NCBI GenBank assembly: GCA_031263835.1
Contig: JAISEZ010000238.1
Location: forward strand, 1-17,494
Reading direction: 5' to 3'
Source of the DNA: Tannerella sp.
GTDB taxonomy: Bacteria > Bacteroidota > Bacteroidia > Bacteroidales > Tannerellaceae
Length of the DNA: 17,494 bases
Below the pieces are notes generated by a model. That model was not told the origin of the DNA and did not search any database. It saw nothing but the letters and a program-made list of their open reading frames with translations. Shown here piece by piece: positions 1 through 6,311 of the stretch; within the stretch, counting starts at the first letter, position 1; every line of letters begins with the position of its first letter. The position numbers and the translations under genes were made by a program.

Positions 1-408
1 TGGGTATCCGGTTTTTATTTGCCTCCGGCCTATCAACGGTATGACCTGTACCGGATGTATAAAGTGGTGCTGAACCGCGACCCGAATCCGTGGATTCATA
101 ACCGGCTGCACCGGCGCGATTATGCCCGTTTCAGCCACAATCATTCGCAGGAAGTGATCCGCCACGCCAATGACCACCGCTACAGCAGGGCCAGGGGCAA
201 TACGCGCGCCTGGGTGGAGCCTGAACATGCCCGCAACAGGGACAAAGACAGGAACAAAAGCAAGGACAGCCATCGCAGCAACAGCCGGCGCGACCAGAAA
301 GACCGGAGCTATGCCAAGCCGCCGGCGAATCAGAACCGTTCCGGACAGAGCGGCAGAAGCAGCCAATCGAACACGGAAAAGGAACGCAGCCGCAGCACAA
401 GAAAATGA
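1..408 (+). CDS. Hypothetical protein with very basic hydrophilic C-terminus, 5' partial
   Basis: The reading frame is open from base 1, so the start lies outside the window; the TTG at 19 is probably internal. The visible 135 residues begin with a short aromatic stretch (GFYLPPAYQRYDLYRMYK) and then become strongly hydrophilic. The last 80 or so residues are dominated by R, K, S, N, Q and D, with many RS, DR and KD pairs, as in a disordered, positively charged tail. No membrane segment or catalytic motif is visible in this part. Such tails can bind nucleic acid or anionic polymers, but that is a guess. I do not recognise the family. The gene ends just before a long inverted-repeat element and converges on the minus-strand cluster beyond it. 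Confidence 0.6.
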   Translation, partial: WVSGFYLPPAYQRYDLYRMYKVVLNRDPNPWIHNRLHRRDYARFSHNHSQEVIRHANDHRYSRARGNTRAWVEPEHARNRDKDRNKSKDSHRSNSRRDQKDRSYAKPPANQNRSGQSGRSSQSNTEKERSRSTRK

Positions 409-424
409 GGAATAATTATACTGT

Positions 425-656
425 GCCCGGCATGGTTTTGTACATGATAAAATCAATTATCACCACGGAGACACGGAGGACACAGAGAAAGGCACGGCGG
501 AACGCCGTATTTTCTCCGTGCTCTTCGTGTAAGGAAAGAGGCTGCCCGGAGGCCACAGAGAAGGAACTTCGTTCCGCAGAGAAACGAATCTCCGTGTCCT
601 GCGTGTCTCCGTGTTGATAATTTATTTTTCATGTCCATGCACAAAACCATGCCGCG
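425..656. repeat. Long imperfect inverted-repeat element, about 230 bp
   Basis: The arms at about 425-487 and 594-656 are reverse complements of each other with a few mismatches. Both contain the block CGGCATGGTTTTGT and then CACGGAGACACG followed by AGGACAC. The interior repeats the same motif family (CACGGAG, CACAGAG) and could fold further. No convincing ORF lies inside. It sits between two converging genes, so a transcript from either side could form a large hairpin and stop there. It looks like a non-autonomous palindromic or MITE-like element. Target-site duplications were not clear. Confidence 0.7.
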
Positions 657-694
657 CAAAGTATAAATCCCATAAATCCCGGTTCAGGGGGAGG

Positions 695-1081
695 TTATTT
701 TGTTCCGGGGAAATGCTCCACAAACTGGACGGTGAAATCCGGAAAGGCGTCGACATACTGAACGGTGAAGTCAGGAAAGGCGTCCACAAACTGCCACTTT
801 CCGCAGGCGTCGGGGTGAGAGGTCACCGTCTGTACCCGGATGTCCGGAAAGGCGGTGACTGCCTTTATTTTGAAGTCCGGAAAGGCGCTCACAACCTTGA
901 CACGGCCTTTCAGCGGAATCCCCCGGCAGGTGCAGCTTCCGGCGTCGATAACGTTCTCGCCGGCATCCGGCATTGCATGACCGGCATCCGCCGCGCGCCT
1001 GTTTTCCGCGGACTGCTCCGCCGGAACCGGGCCAAGCAGGGCCAGGCTTATCATGAATCTGTATATTGTTCGTTTCTTCAT
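695..1081 (-). CDS. Predicted secreted protein with six 11-residue AFPD repeats
   Basis: This is a 128-aa protein. The N-terminus (MKKRTIYRF, then MISLALLGPVPA) looks like a signal peptide, probably cleaved after the PVPA near residue 21. A low-complexity linker with CTC at 50-52 follows. Residues 61-128 form six repeats starting at 61, 72, 83, 96, 107 and 118, with pattern V-x-x-V-x-x-F-P-D-x-x. A two-residue GK insertion comes before the fourth copy. Alternating hydrophobic positions and regular turns suggest a small beta-repeat or solenoid fold outside the cytoplasm. It starts 18 bp after the stop of the 142-aa gene, so it is probably the last gene of that operon. Function is unknown to me. 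The long overlapping plus-strand ORF is rejected because the signal peptide and protein-level repeats are on this strand. Confidence 0.75.
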   Translation of the reverse strand: MKKRTIYRFMISLALLGPVPAEQSAENRRAADAGHAMPDAGENVIDAGSCTCRGIPLKGRVKVVSAFPDFKIKAVTAFPDIRVQTVTSHPDACGKWQFVDAFPDFTVQYVDAFPDFTVQFVEHFPGTK

Positions 1082-1099
1082 CGCGCGTGTATTTTCAGG

Positions 1100-1528
1100 T
1101 TACTCTCTGTAGTTTTTGGGCAGGAAGGGAATGCCGCTGATTAAGGCGCCGTCTTCCAGGACAATGTTGATGGACAGCAGCCGGTCGTCGTCGGCCCCGC
1201 AGCAGCAGATGCTTACTCTCGCGGAATCGACAAACAGCCACGGCCTGTAGCCTTCCCGTATCAGGCAGTCCCTTACCTCTTCATACACCGGGGGAACGGT
1301 GGCCAGGTCTTCGTCCAGCACGAAGTAATCATCGGCTTTCAGCCCGGACGGGGGCATAAAAACGGTCAGCATGTAAATATCTTCATACCACGTTTCTTCA
1401 ATGAAGGGACGCCCGTCGGAAAATATGCCTTTCCGGATGGAAATGCTTTCCACTTCCTCCCCGATGCGGCAGCGGGAAAGGCGGATGGCCGGGAAATGCG
1501 TGCGGCCGCCCGTTTCTGTCCTGTTCAT
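1100..1528 (-). CDS. Hypothetical cytoplasmic protein, 142 aa
   Basis: The start codon overlaps the stop of the 727-aa gene (ATGA at 1525-1528), which implies translational coupling and a shared transcript. The protein has mixed composition and no signal peptide or membrane segment. Visible landmarks are an acidic central part (LKADDYFVLDEDLATVPP), a Cys cluster (SICCCGADDD) near residues 106-115 and a hydrophobic C-terminal third (LLSINIVLEDGALISGIPFL). The pattern suggests a compact alpha/beta domain. I do not recognise the family. Its coupling to the ADP-ribosylglycohydrolase fusion makes it a candidate partner or accessory factor, but that rests only on gene order. Confidence 0.75.
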   Translation of the reverse strand: MNRTETGGRTHFPAIRLSRCRIGEEVESISIRKGIFSDGRPFIEETWYEDIYMLTVFMPPSGLKADDYFVLDEDLATVPPVYEEVRDCLIREGYRPWLFVDSARVSICCCGADDDRLLSINIVLEDGALISGIPFLPKNYRE

Positions 1529-3708
1529 GAGGACCCTCCTCCGCCGATGTTCGCCAGCCGCTCGGCCAGCTCCGCAACAGCCTCCCGTTTGGCGATTTGT
1601 TCCCGCCAGCCGGAGGGGATGTTTTCAAGCCCGTACAGCAGTCCGGCCAGTCCGCCGGTGACGGCAGCCGTGGTGTCGGTGTCTTCACCCAGATTGACGG
1701 CTTTCAGGACGGCGTCCCGGTAGCTGCCGGTCGTCAGCAGGCACCAGACAGCGGCTTCCAGCGTGTGAAGGACATAGCCGCTGCTGCTGATTTCTTCCTC
1801 CGGCAGTTCGTAGATGTTCCCTTTCAGCAAACGGTCGAACAGTTCTGTTTCCTTCTTTTCCACCGGAAGGGAATGCAGGCAGGCCGGAATTTCCGTTTGC
1901 AGGCGACGGTATGTTTCCATCCTGTCACGGCCTTCCAGCAGCAGCCGCGCAAATTCCAGGTAATAGAAGCAGGCAATCACGGAACGGATGTGCCCGTGCG
2001 TGACGGACGAAACCTGCCGGGTGATTTCGTAGCGTTTGTTGACGGGCTTGTCCGAGAGATAAAAAAGCAGGGGCGCGATTCGCATCAGCGAGCCGTTGCC
2101 GTTGTCGTCCTCCCCGCTGCCTCCCGCCAGTTCCGGCCGGACGCCCTGCCGTATCCGTTCCAGGGCGCGGCGTGTGGCAATGCCGATGTCGAAAACGCTG
2201 CCCCGCGCCGTCCAGTAGCCTTCATCGAGCCATTTCACAAAGTTTTTTCCGATTCTGTTCAGGTCGAAGCCACCGGTCAGCGCTTCGGCAAGGCAAAACG
2301 TCAGCGAACTGTCGTCCGACCAGGTTCCGGGCGGCTGGCTGTGAGTTCCGAAACCCATCATGTCGACGACGGGACGGTTCTTCAAACTTTCCCTGCTTTT
2401 AAATTCGACCGGTACGCCGAGGGCGTCGCCCACGGCAATGCCGAAAAGAAGGGAAGCAATCTTGCCGGCTCGCCAGTCTTTGAGTAAATAACCGCATACG
2501 GCTCGCCAGTCCGGAAATTTTCTGCTTCCGAACAGGATTAATTCACCGGCAAATTTTCCGGCGCCATTTTTGGTACGGTCGTCAATCAGGTAACCGCCGC
2601 GGTTCAAATCCTTGTGATGCGAGATGATTAACCGCTTGTATGCCGGTATGCCCAGGTATCTCTTCACCCACTCCAGCTTCTCGCTCCAGGCCGACGGGTT
2701 TTCCCACGGCGCCGTCGAAAGTATGTACGTATCATATTCTTCTGCCAGCATTTTGAAACTGCCTATGGCTCCCGGCATCGGCAGCATCTGACCGAAAAGA
2801 TGCGGGATTTCGTCTTCACGGCCTTTGTATTCCTGCAGAGTCTTCTCCGGTTGCCGGTCCAGCGCCGATTTGAAATCGACTAAAACATTGTCCATGTCAA
2901 TGTATAAAACCTTCTTCCTTTTTACTGTTTTCTTTTTGGCTGTTTCCCTATTATTATTGCTGCTTCCCTGGAACTTCCAGATGATATTGTCCAGCAGTCT
3001 CGGCGTTAGATGACAGCCTTTTCCGTTTAATTCTTCCGTTACTTCAGACAGAATTTCCCGACATTCCACATTATTCGGGTGGAACGTTGGCCAGCAGGCA
3101 TTTTGAAAAAAACCGACAATCATCCGGTCCGGCCTGATGTAATTATCATCCCCGCAAAGCATAAAAAAATAGAGCAGTGAAATGCCACTTGCATGACCGG
3201 GAATCTTCCTTATCCGGTTTTCAAAGTCTTCCTCTTCATTACCGGTGATTTTTTCCATATCCTGAAAATAGTCCACCCCGTATTCTTTGAGTATTTTCAG
3301 AAACCGAATGACCGCTTCCGCTTTTAAAATACCGCTTCTGGGGGATGTGCGCTGCCGATTGCCAAAGACTATATTTGCCAGCTCGGGTTTACCTTCATAA
3401 TCCATTAAATGCTCCAAAACCGTGGTGACGGAAATCTGTTCTTCAATCGGAGGGAACATCGCACGCCTTTCATCTCTCGACTCTTTAACGGGGAAACCGC
3501 TTCGCCTGTACTTGTTGTAATGCTCGCAGAATCGGCGAACCGTATTTTTCACGCTCCTGTAGCGGGCATTAATAGAAAATACGCTGTCAATCACGCATAG
3601 AGGCAGAGATGAATAATAATATTCATCCGGAAGTTGCTGATTCAAATCAAGATTGTCGGTACAATATTTAACGACCAACTCTACTGCTGTTTTCTTTTCC
3701 TGTTCCAT
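1525..3708 (-). CDS. Three-domain fusion: HhH-GPD-like, 5'(3')-deoxyribonucleotidase, ADP-ribosylglycohydrolase
   Basis: This is a 727-aa cytoplasmic protein with three modules. Residues 1-250 resemble the HhH-GPD DNA-glycosylase fold: a hairpin IPG at 169-171, then PDRM with D194 at the spacing of the catalytic Asp. No hairpin Lys is present, so a lyase activity is not expected. Residues 267-408 match the NT5C-type HAD phosphatases: DMDNVLVDF (D271, D273), STAPWENPSAW from 331, and LIDDRTKNGAG with D376/D377. Residues 412-715 match ADP-ribosylglycohydrolases (DraG/ARH): GDALG 427-431, TWSDDSS 462-468, GNGSLMR 537-543, and GEDTDTTAA from 674. The metal-binding acidic residues are all present, so activity is likely. 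The start ATG is preceded by an AT-rich leader nearly identical to that of the paralogue at 5286. The first domain is an inferred fold; the other two are confident. Substrate is unknown. Confidence 0.9.
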   Translation of the reverse strand: MEQEKKTAVELVVKYCTDNLDLNQQLPDEYYYSSLPLCVIDSVFSINARYRSVKNTVRRFCEHYNKYRRSGFPVKESRDERRAMFPPIEEQISVTTVLEHLMDYEGKPELANIVFGNRQRTSPRSGILKAEAVIRFLKILKEYGVDYFQDMEKITGNEEEDFENRIRKIPGHASGISLLYFFMLCGDDNYIRPDRMIVGFFQNACWPTFHPNNVECREILSEVTEELNGKGCHLTPRLLDNIIWKFQGSSNNNRETAKKKTVKRKKVLYIDMDNVLVDFKSALDRQPEKTLQEYKGREDEIPHLFGQMLPMPGAIGSFKMLAEEYDTYILSTAPWENPSAWSEKLEWVKRYLGIPAYKRLIISHHKDLNRGGYLIDDRTKNGAGKFAGELILFGSRKFPDWRAVCGYLLKDWRAGKIASLLFGIAVGDALGVPVEFKSRESLKNRPVVDMMGFGTHSQPPGTWSDDSSLTFCLAEALTGGFDLNRIGKNFVKWLDEGYWTARGSVFDIGIATRRALERIRQGVRPELAGGSGEDDNGNGSLMRIAPLLFYLSDKPVNKRYEITRQVSSVTHGHIRSVIACFYYLEFARLLLEGRDRMETYRRLQTEIPACLHSLPVEKKETELFDRLLKGNIYELPEEEISSSGYVLHTLEAAVWCLLTTGSYRDAVLKAVNLGEDTDTTAAVTGGLAGLLYGLENIPSGWREQIAKREAVAELAERLANIGGGGSS

Positions 3709-3729
3709 AATTATATATTTAATGCGAAT

Positions 3730-3905
3730 CAGTAGTCAGCAGGGGCGAACCTGTGTGTTCGCCCGTACAGGCGGGCCACCGGCGGAAAAACCGCACGTCT
3801 CCACACCGGGATACGGCAACAGGCGCTGCATCTGCCGGAGCCGGTTGATTCTGTATATGAACGAATGTACTTCATTCCACTATCTGCTAACTACTATCTA
3901 CTATT
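3730..3905. repeat. Dispersed intergenic repeat, copy A
   Basis: It lies between the two HhH paralogues. The outer ends carry AGTAGT/TACTA-rich sequence, and an inner hairpin reads GGGCGAAC...GTTCGCCC at about 3743-3765. The core from about 3781 to 3880 matches, in opposite orientation, the repeat at 15418-15608. Shared blocks are CCGGCGGAAAA, ACGGCAACA, TCTGCCGG, GTATATGAAC and TCATTCCACTA. There is no coding content. It is probably a non-autonomous mobile or palindromic element. It sits upstream of the 727-aa gene and could affect read-through from the 435-aa gene. Confidence 0.75.
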
Positions 3906-3915
3906 TATTGATTCG

Positions 3916-3923
3916 CAAAGTTA
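3916..3923 (-). promoter_or_regulatory. Possible Bacteroidota -7 element (TAACTTTG) upstream of the 727-aa gene
   Basis: On the minus strand this reads TAACTTTG, matching TAnnTTTG. No convincing -33 TTG lies 19-21 bases upstream, so it is a weak call. If used, the transcript would start near 3909, read through repeat copy A and reach the 727-aa start at 3708. Confidence 0.25.
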
Positions 3924-3978
3924 AATAAATTCCAGCCATCAGCATCCGGTTTCTGTTCACAAAATATCTCCGGCCGGT

Positions 3979-5286
3979 TTAAGTGAGCGGGAAAAACTGA
4001 TTTTCATTATTCATGCCCAGGGGGAAATCCGTTCTTTTTATCCATTCCTCTTCTTCCAGCGCGAAAGCGGGAAGCATTTCCATTTTCCGGTCGAAACCGG
4101 CTCTTGCTTTTTCAATGATAGACGCTTCTATATTATTCCCGTTTACGGTAAGAGTTTTGTTTTTGAAAAAATCAATCCCCCCGGCAGGAATATGGAACAA
4201 AAGAATCTGCGTTTTATTTCCTTTTCTGTATATATCCAGCACCTTGAAATAACTGTTGCTCGATATGACATGAAGCGTCCACCGTTCGGCATCTGCACCG
4301 AACGCGCATAAAGATTTTGCCTGACTTGAGGCGATAACGAACCGGCAGCTTTTTGTCAGTTTACCGGCATAGGAGGAGGCATCCACGAAGGCCCGTTCAC
4401 AGATGATTTGCCCTGCCCGATATTTTGAGACGGTATCTTCTTCCAGTTCCGCATCTCTGTAATACATGGTCAGATTCGGCAAAATCCTGTTGACAAACTC
4501 TTCCGCAAATGCATTTTCGCGCATGCGCTGCGCGCTTTCTTCCAGGAAAGCCTTTTTGGCCATTTTCTCGCTGTAAAAGAGTCTCTGAAAATCCCAGATA
4601 ATAAAATCCAGCCGGCGCGGCGTTATCTTATAGCCGGCGCTGTTCAATTCCCTTGCAACTTCCGTCATGATTTCCTGACATTCCGCATTGTTCGGGCGGA
4701 AGCTCGGGCAGGCATCCTGAATAAAGCTGACAATCATGCGGTCGGGCTTGATGTAGTTTTCATTCCCGCAGAGCATAAAAAAATAGGCCAGCGAGATTCC
4801 GCTTACCTGACCGGGGATTCTCCTTATCTGGTTTTCGGCTTTGACGGTGATTTTTTCCAGGTCCTGAAAATAGTCCACCTCGTATCTTTTGAGGATTTTC
4901 AGAAACCGGACAACGGCTTCCGCTTTTAAAATACCGTGCGAGGGAGAGGTGCGCTGCCGGTTTCCAAAGACGTTAATGGCCAGCTGTTCATGCTTGCCGT
5001 CAAAATTCCTGATATACTCCAGCACCCGGGTGACGGAAACCTGCTCTTCGATGGGAGGTACGGTACGCTTGTCGTTTCTGTACTGTTTGATGTTGTAGTA
5101 TTTGCAAAACCGGGAGACCGTGTTTGTCACAGCTTCGTAGCGAACGGCAATGGAGAATACGCAATTTATCACACACAGAGGCAGCGATGAATAATAATAT
5201 TCACCCGGAAGCTGCTGCTTCAAATCAAGCTTGTCGGTACAGAGTTTGACGACCGACTGTACAATTTTTTTCTTGTCCTTGTCCAT
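3979..5286 (-). CDS. HhH-GPD-like domain protein with unknown C-terminal domain, 435 aa
   Basis: Residues 1-235 closely match the N-terminus of the 727-aa protein. Shared stretches include YYYSSLPLCVI, FGNRQRTSP, GILKAEAV.RFLKILK and YFFMLCG; IPG (157-159) and PDRM (D182) keep the HhH-GPD-like spacing. Residues 240-435 differ completely: a charged helix leads into a domain with CERAFVDASSYAGKLT, SNSYFKVLDIYRKGNKTQI and FDRKMEMLPAFALEEEEW. I do not recognise this domain as a characterised enzyme. I start at ATG 5286 (MDKDKKK) because it aligns with MEQEKKT of the paralogue and both have the same AT-rich leader. TTG 5310 and ATG 5292 are less likely. The 270-bp gap to the next gene is filled by a dispersed repeat. 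A good promoter lies at 5674-5705. The pair arose by duplication followed by C-terminal exchange. Confidence 0.85.
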   Translation of the reverse strand: MDKDKKKIVQSVVKLCTDKLDLKQQLPGEYYYSSLPLCVINCVFSIAVRYEAVTNTVSRFCKYYNIKQYRNDKRTVPPIEEQVSVTRVLEYIRNFDGKHEQLAINVFGNRQRTSPSHGILKAEAVVRFLKILKRYEVDYFQDLEKITVKAENQIRRIPGQVSGISLAYFFMLCGNENYIKPDRMIVSFIQDACPSFRPNNAECQEIMTEVARELNSAGYKITPRRLDFIIWDFQRLFYSEKMAKKAFLEESAQRMRENAFAEEFVNRILPNLTMYYRDAELEEDTVSKYRAGQIICERAFVDASSYAGKLTKSCRFVIASSQAKSLCAFGADAERWTLHVISSNSYFKVLDIYRKGNKTQILLFHIPAGGIDFFKNKTLTVNGNNIEASIIEKARAGFDRKMEMLPAFALEEEEWIKRTDFPLGMNNENQFFPLT

Positions 5287-5482
5287 AATCATATATTTAA
5301 ATAAATTCAATCCTCAAAATCTTCTGAACTGTCATGTCACGCAGCGGAGATAAACCTCCCGCTTCCGTCAAAATGCGCCGGCAGCGAAACGTTTTTTACT
5401 TCGAAAATTTCAAATCGTCCGTCCATTTCCAGCGTCTTTTATCCAGTTCCCCAAACAACGAAGCGCGGACATTTACCCATTC

Positions 5483-5598
5483 GTTGCCGAGGTACGACCA
5501 AGCACCCACATGTACGAAGTAAGTAAGCCCGCGCCTGGACGCTGACGTTCACTTACGATTCCCGTACATGTCAAGAAAAATTGGTCGTTTTCAGCAAC
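5483..5598 (-). other. Inverted repeat in the long leader of the 435-aa gene
   Basis: The left arm 5483-5516 (GTTGCCGAGGTACGACCAA, then ACATGTACG) pairs with 5563-5598 (CGTACATGT, then TTGGTCGTTTTCAGCAAC) with a few mismatches; the tip lies between 5517 and 5562. On the minus strand this falls inside the predicted 5' untranslated region, between the promoter at 5674-5705 and the start at 5286. It may be a structured leader, an attenuator, or just another repeat remnant. The rest of 5287-5808 shows no supported gene. Confidence 0.45.
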
Positions 5599-5673
5599 AG
5601 GAATACAAGCTTACGCTTTCATTGAAAATTTCTAACCGGTTTCCTTTTTTGCAAAAGGAAATCAATAATGCCG

Positions 5674-5705
5674 CAAAAATAGGTGTTCTTTTTGAAATGC
5701 CCAAA
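5674..5705 (-). promoter_or_regulatory. Bacteroidota-type promoter for the 435-aa gene
   Basis: On the minus strand TTTG (5705-5702) is followed after 20 bases by TATTTTTG (5681-5674). This fits the Bacteroidota primary-sigma consensus TTTG-N19-21-TAnnTTTG. Transcription would start near 5667, giving a leader of about 380 nt. A second -7-like site (TATCTTTG, 5775-5768) lies further upstream but lacks a good -33. Confidence 0.6.
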
Positions 5706-5808
5706 TTTAACGGCCACCAATCAGAAAAAAAATCAAAGCGCGACGACGCAGGCTTTTTTACTTCCCGCAAAGATACGCCTTATGCCTGTATTGCGTGATT
5801 CTTTATGT

Positions 5809-6090
5809 TTATGATTTCATGTTTTTCCGTACTTCCACCATTTTATCCATCAACCCGCAGAGCAAATCCACATGCACATCACCCGTATTTCGAAGCATTT
5901 CTTCGGTAAAATTAAATTCGGTTCCAATCGGTTGCTTGTCCGACCATTTTTTCCATTTTCCGGTTGTTGCCGGCGCGACCATGCAATCCCTCACGTCGTC
6001 TTCCATTCTGTCCAAAGCCTCGACCGTTCGTTCAACAGCTCCGGCATACTCCCGATTGATATTGATAGAGATTATTTTTGCCATATTCAT
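5809..6090 (-). CDS. Small hypothetical protein, 93 aa
   Basis: The composition is that of a real soluble protein. It has an amphipathic N-terminal half (MAKIISININREYAGAVERT), a charged helix (EALDRMEDDVRDCM), a short loop with KWKKWSDKQPIGTEF and a C-terminal helix (LLCGLMDKMVEVRKNMK). No signal peptide or membrane segment is seen. ATG 6090 and ATG 6084 are both possible starts; MAKI at 6084 is equally plausible. Only 8 bases separate it from the stop of an open but start-less frame upstream (6099-6311), so it may be the second gene of a two-gene unit whose first gene is broken. I do not recognise the family. The plus-strand ORF over the same bases looks like a shadow. Confidence 0.6.
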   Translation of the reverse strand: MNMAKIISININREYAGAVERTVEALDRMEDDVRDCMVAPATTGKWKKWSDKQPIGTEFNFTEEMLRNTGDVHVDLLCGLMDKMVEVRKNMKS

Positions 6091-6098
6091 ACTGTTAT

Positions 6099-6311
6099 TT
6101 AATCCTTTGTAAATCTCTTATGCCTGTTCTTTTCTACTGTTTCCTCAAGTTTTTTACGTTCCTCATCGGTACACGGGTCTCCACTTTCCGTATTACATAC
6201 CTTCAATCGGATGCGATTCAAATTGTCGCACCGGTCGAAATTTGATTTCCTCCGTCCTGATTCAAGGCGGTCGCAATGCTGACGGAGGGAATCCTGCCCG
6301 GATTGTAACCG
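6099..6311 (-). pseudogene. Truncated 3' end of a gene abutting the palindromic repeat block
   Basis: The frame is open for 70 codons before TAA at 6099-6101 but contains no ATG; TTG at 6221 would give only 40 residues. The last 33 residues look like genuine protein (KVCNTESGDPCTDEERKKLE, then a basic C-terminus ending RFTKD). The 5' part runs through the left inverted repeat and into the tandem palindromes. The simplest reading is a gene whose 5' part was lost or replaced by the repeat block. A very short gene starting at TTG is the alternative. Confidence 0.35.

Noticed and set aside
611..1144. Plus-strand ORF opposite the secreted repeat protein
   Set aside because: The minus-strand frame has a signal peptide and a clean protein repeat and fits an operon; the plus frame shows periodicity only as its mirror.
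1525..5286. A complete DarTG-type toxin-antitoxin system
   Set aside because: An ADP-ribosylglycohydrolase is present, but no DarT-like or other recognised ADP-ribosyltransferase is visible in the window, so only the removal side can be argued.
5286..5310. TTG at 5310 or ATG at 5292 as the start of the 435-aa gene
   Set aside because: ATG 5286 aligns with the paralogue's start and its conserved upstream bases, so the longer forms are less likely.
5568..5798. Plus-strand 76-codon ORF upstream of the HhH cluster
   Set aside because: It lies over the minus-strand promoter and leader, has no upstream promoter and no recognisable protein features.
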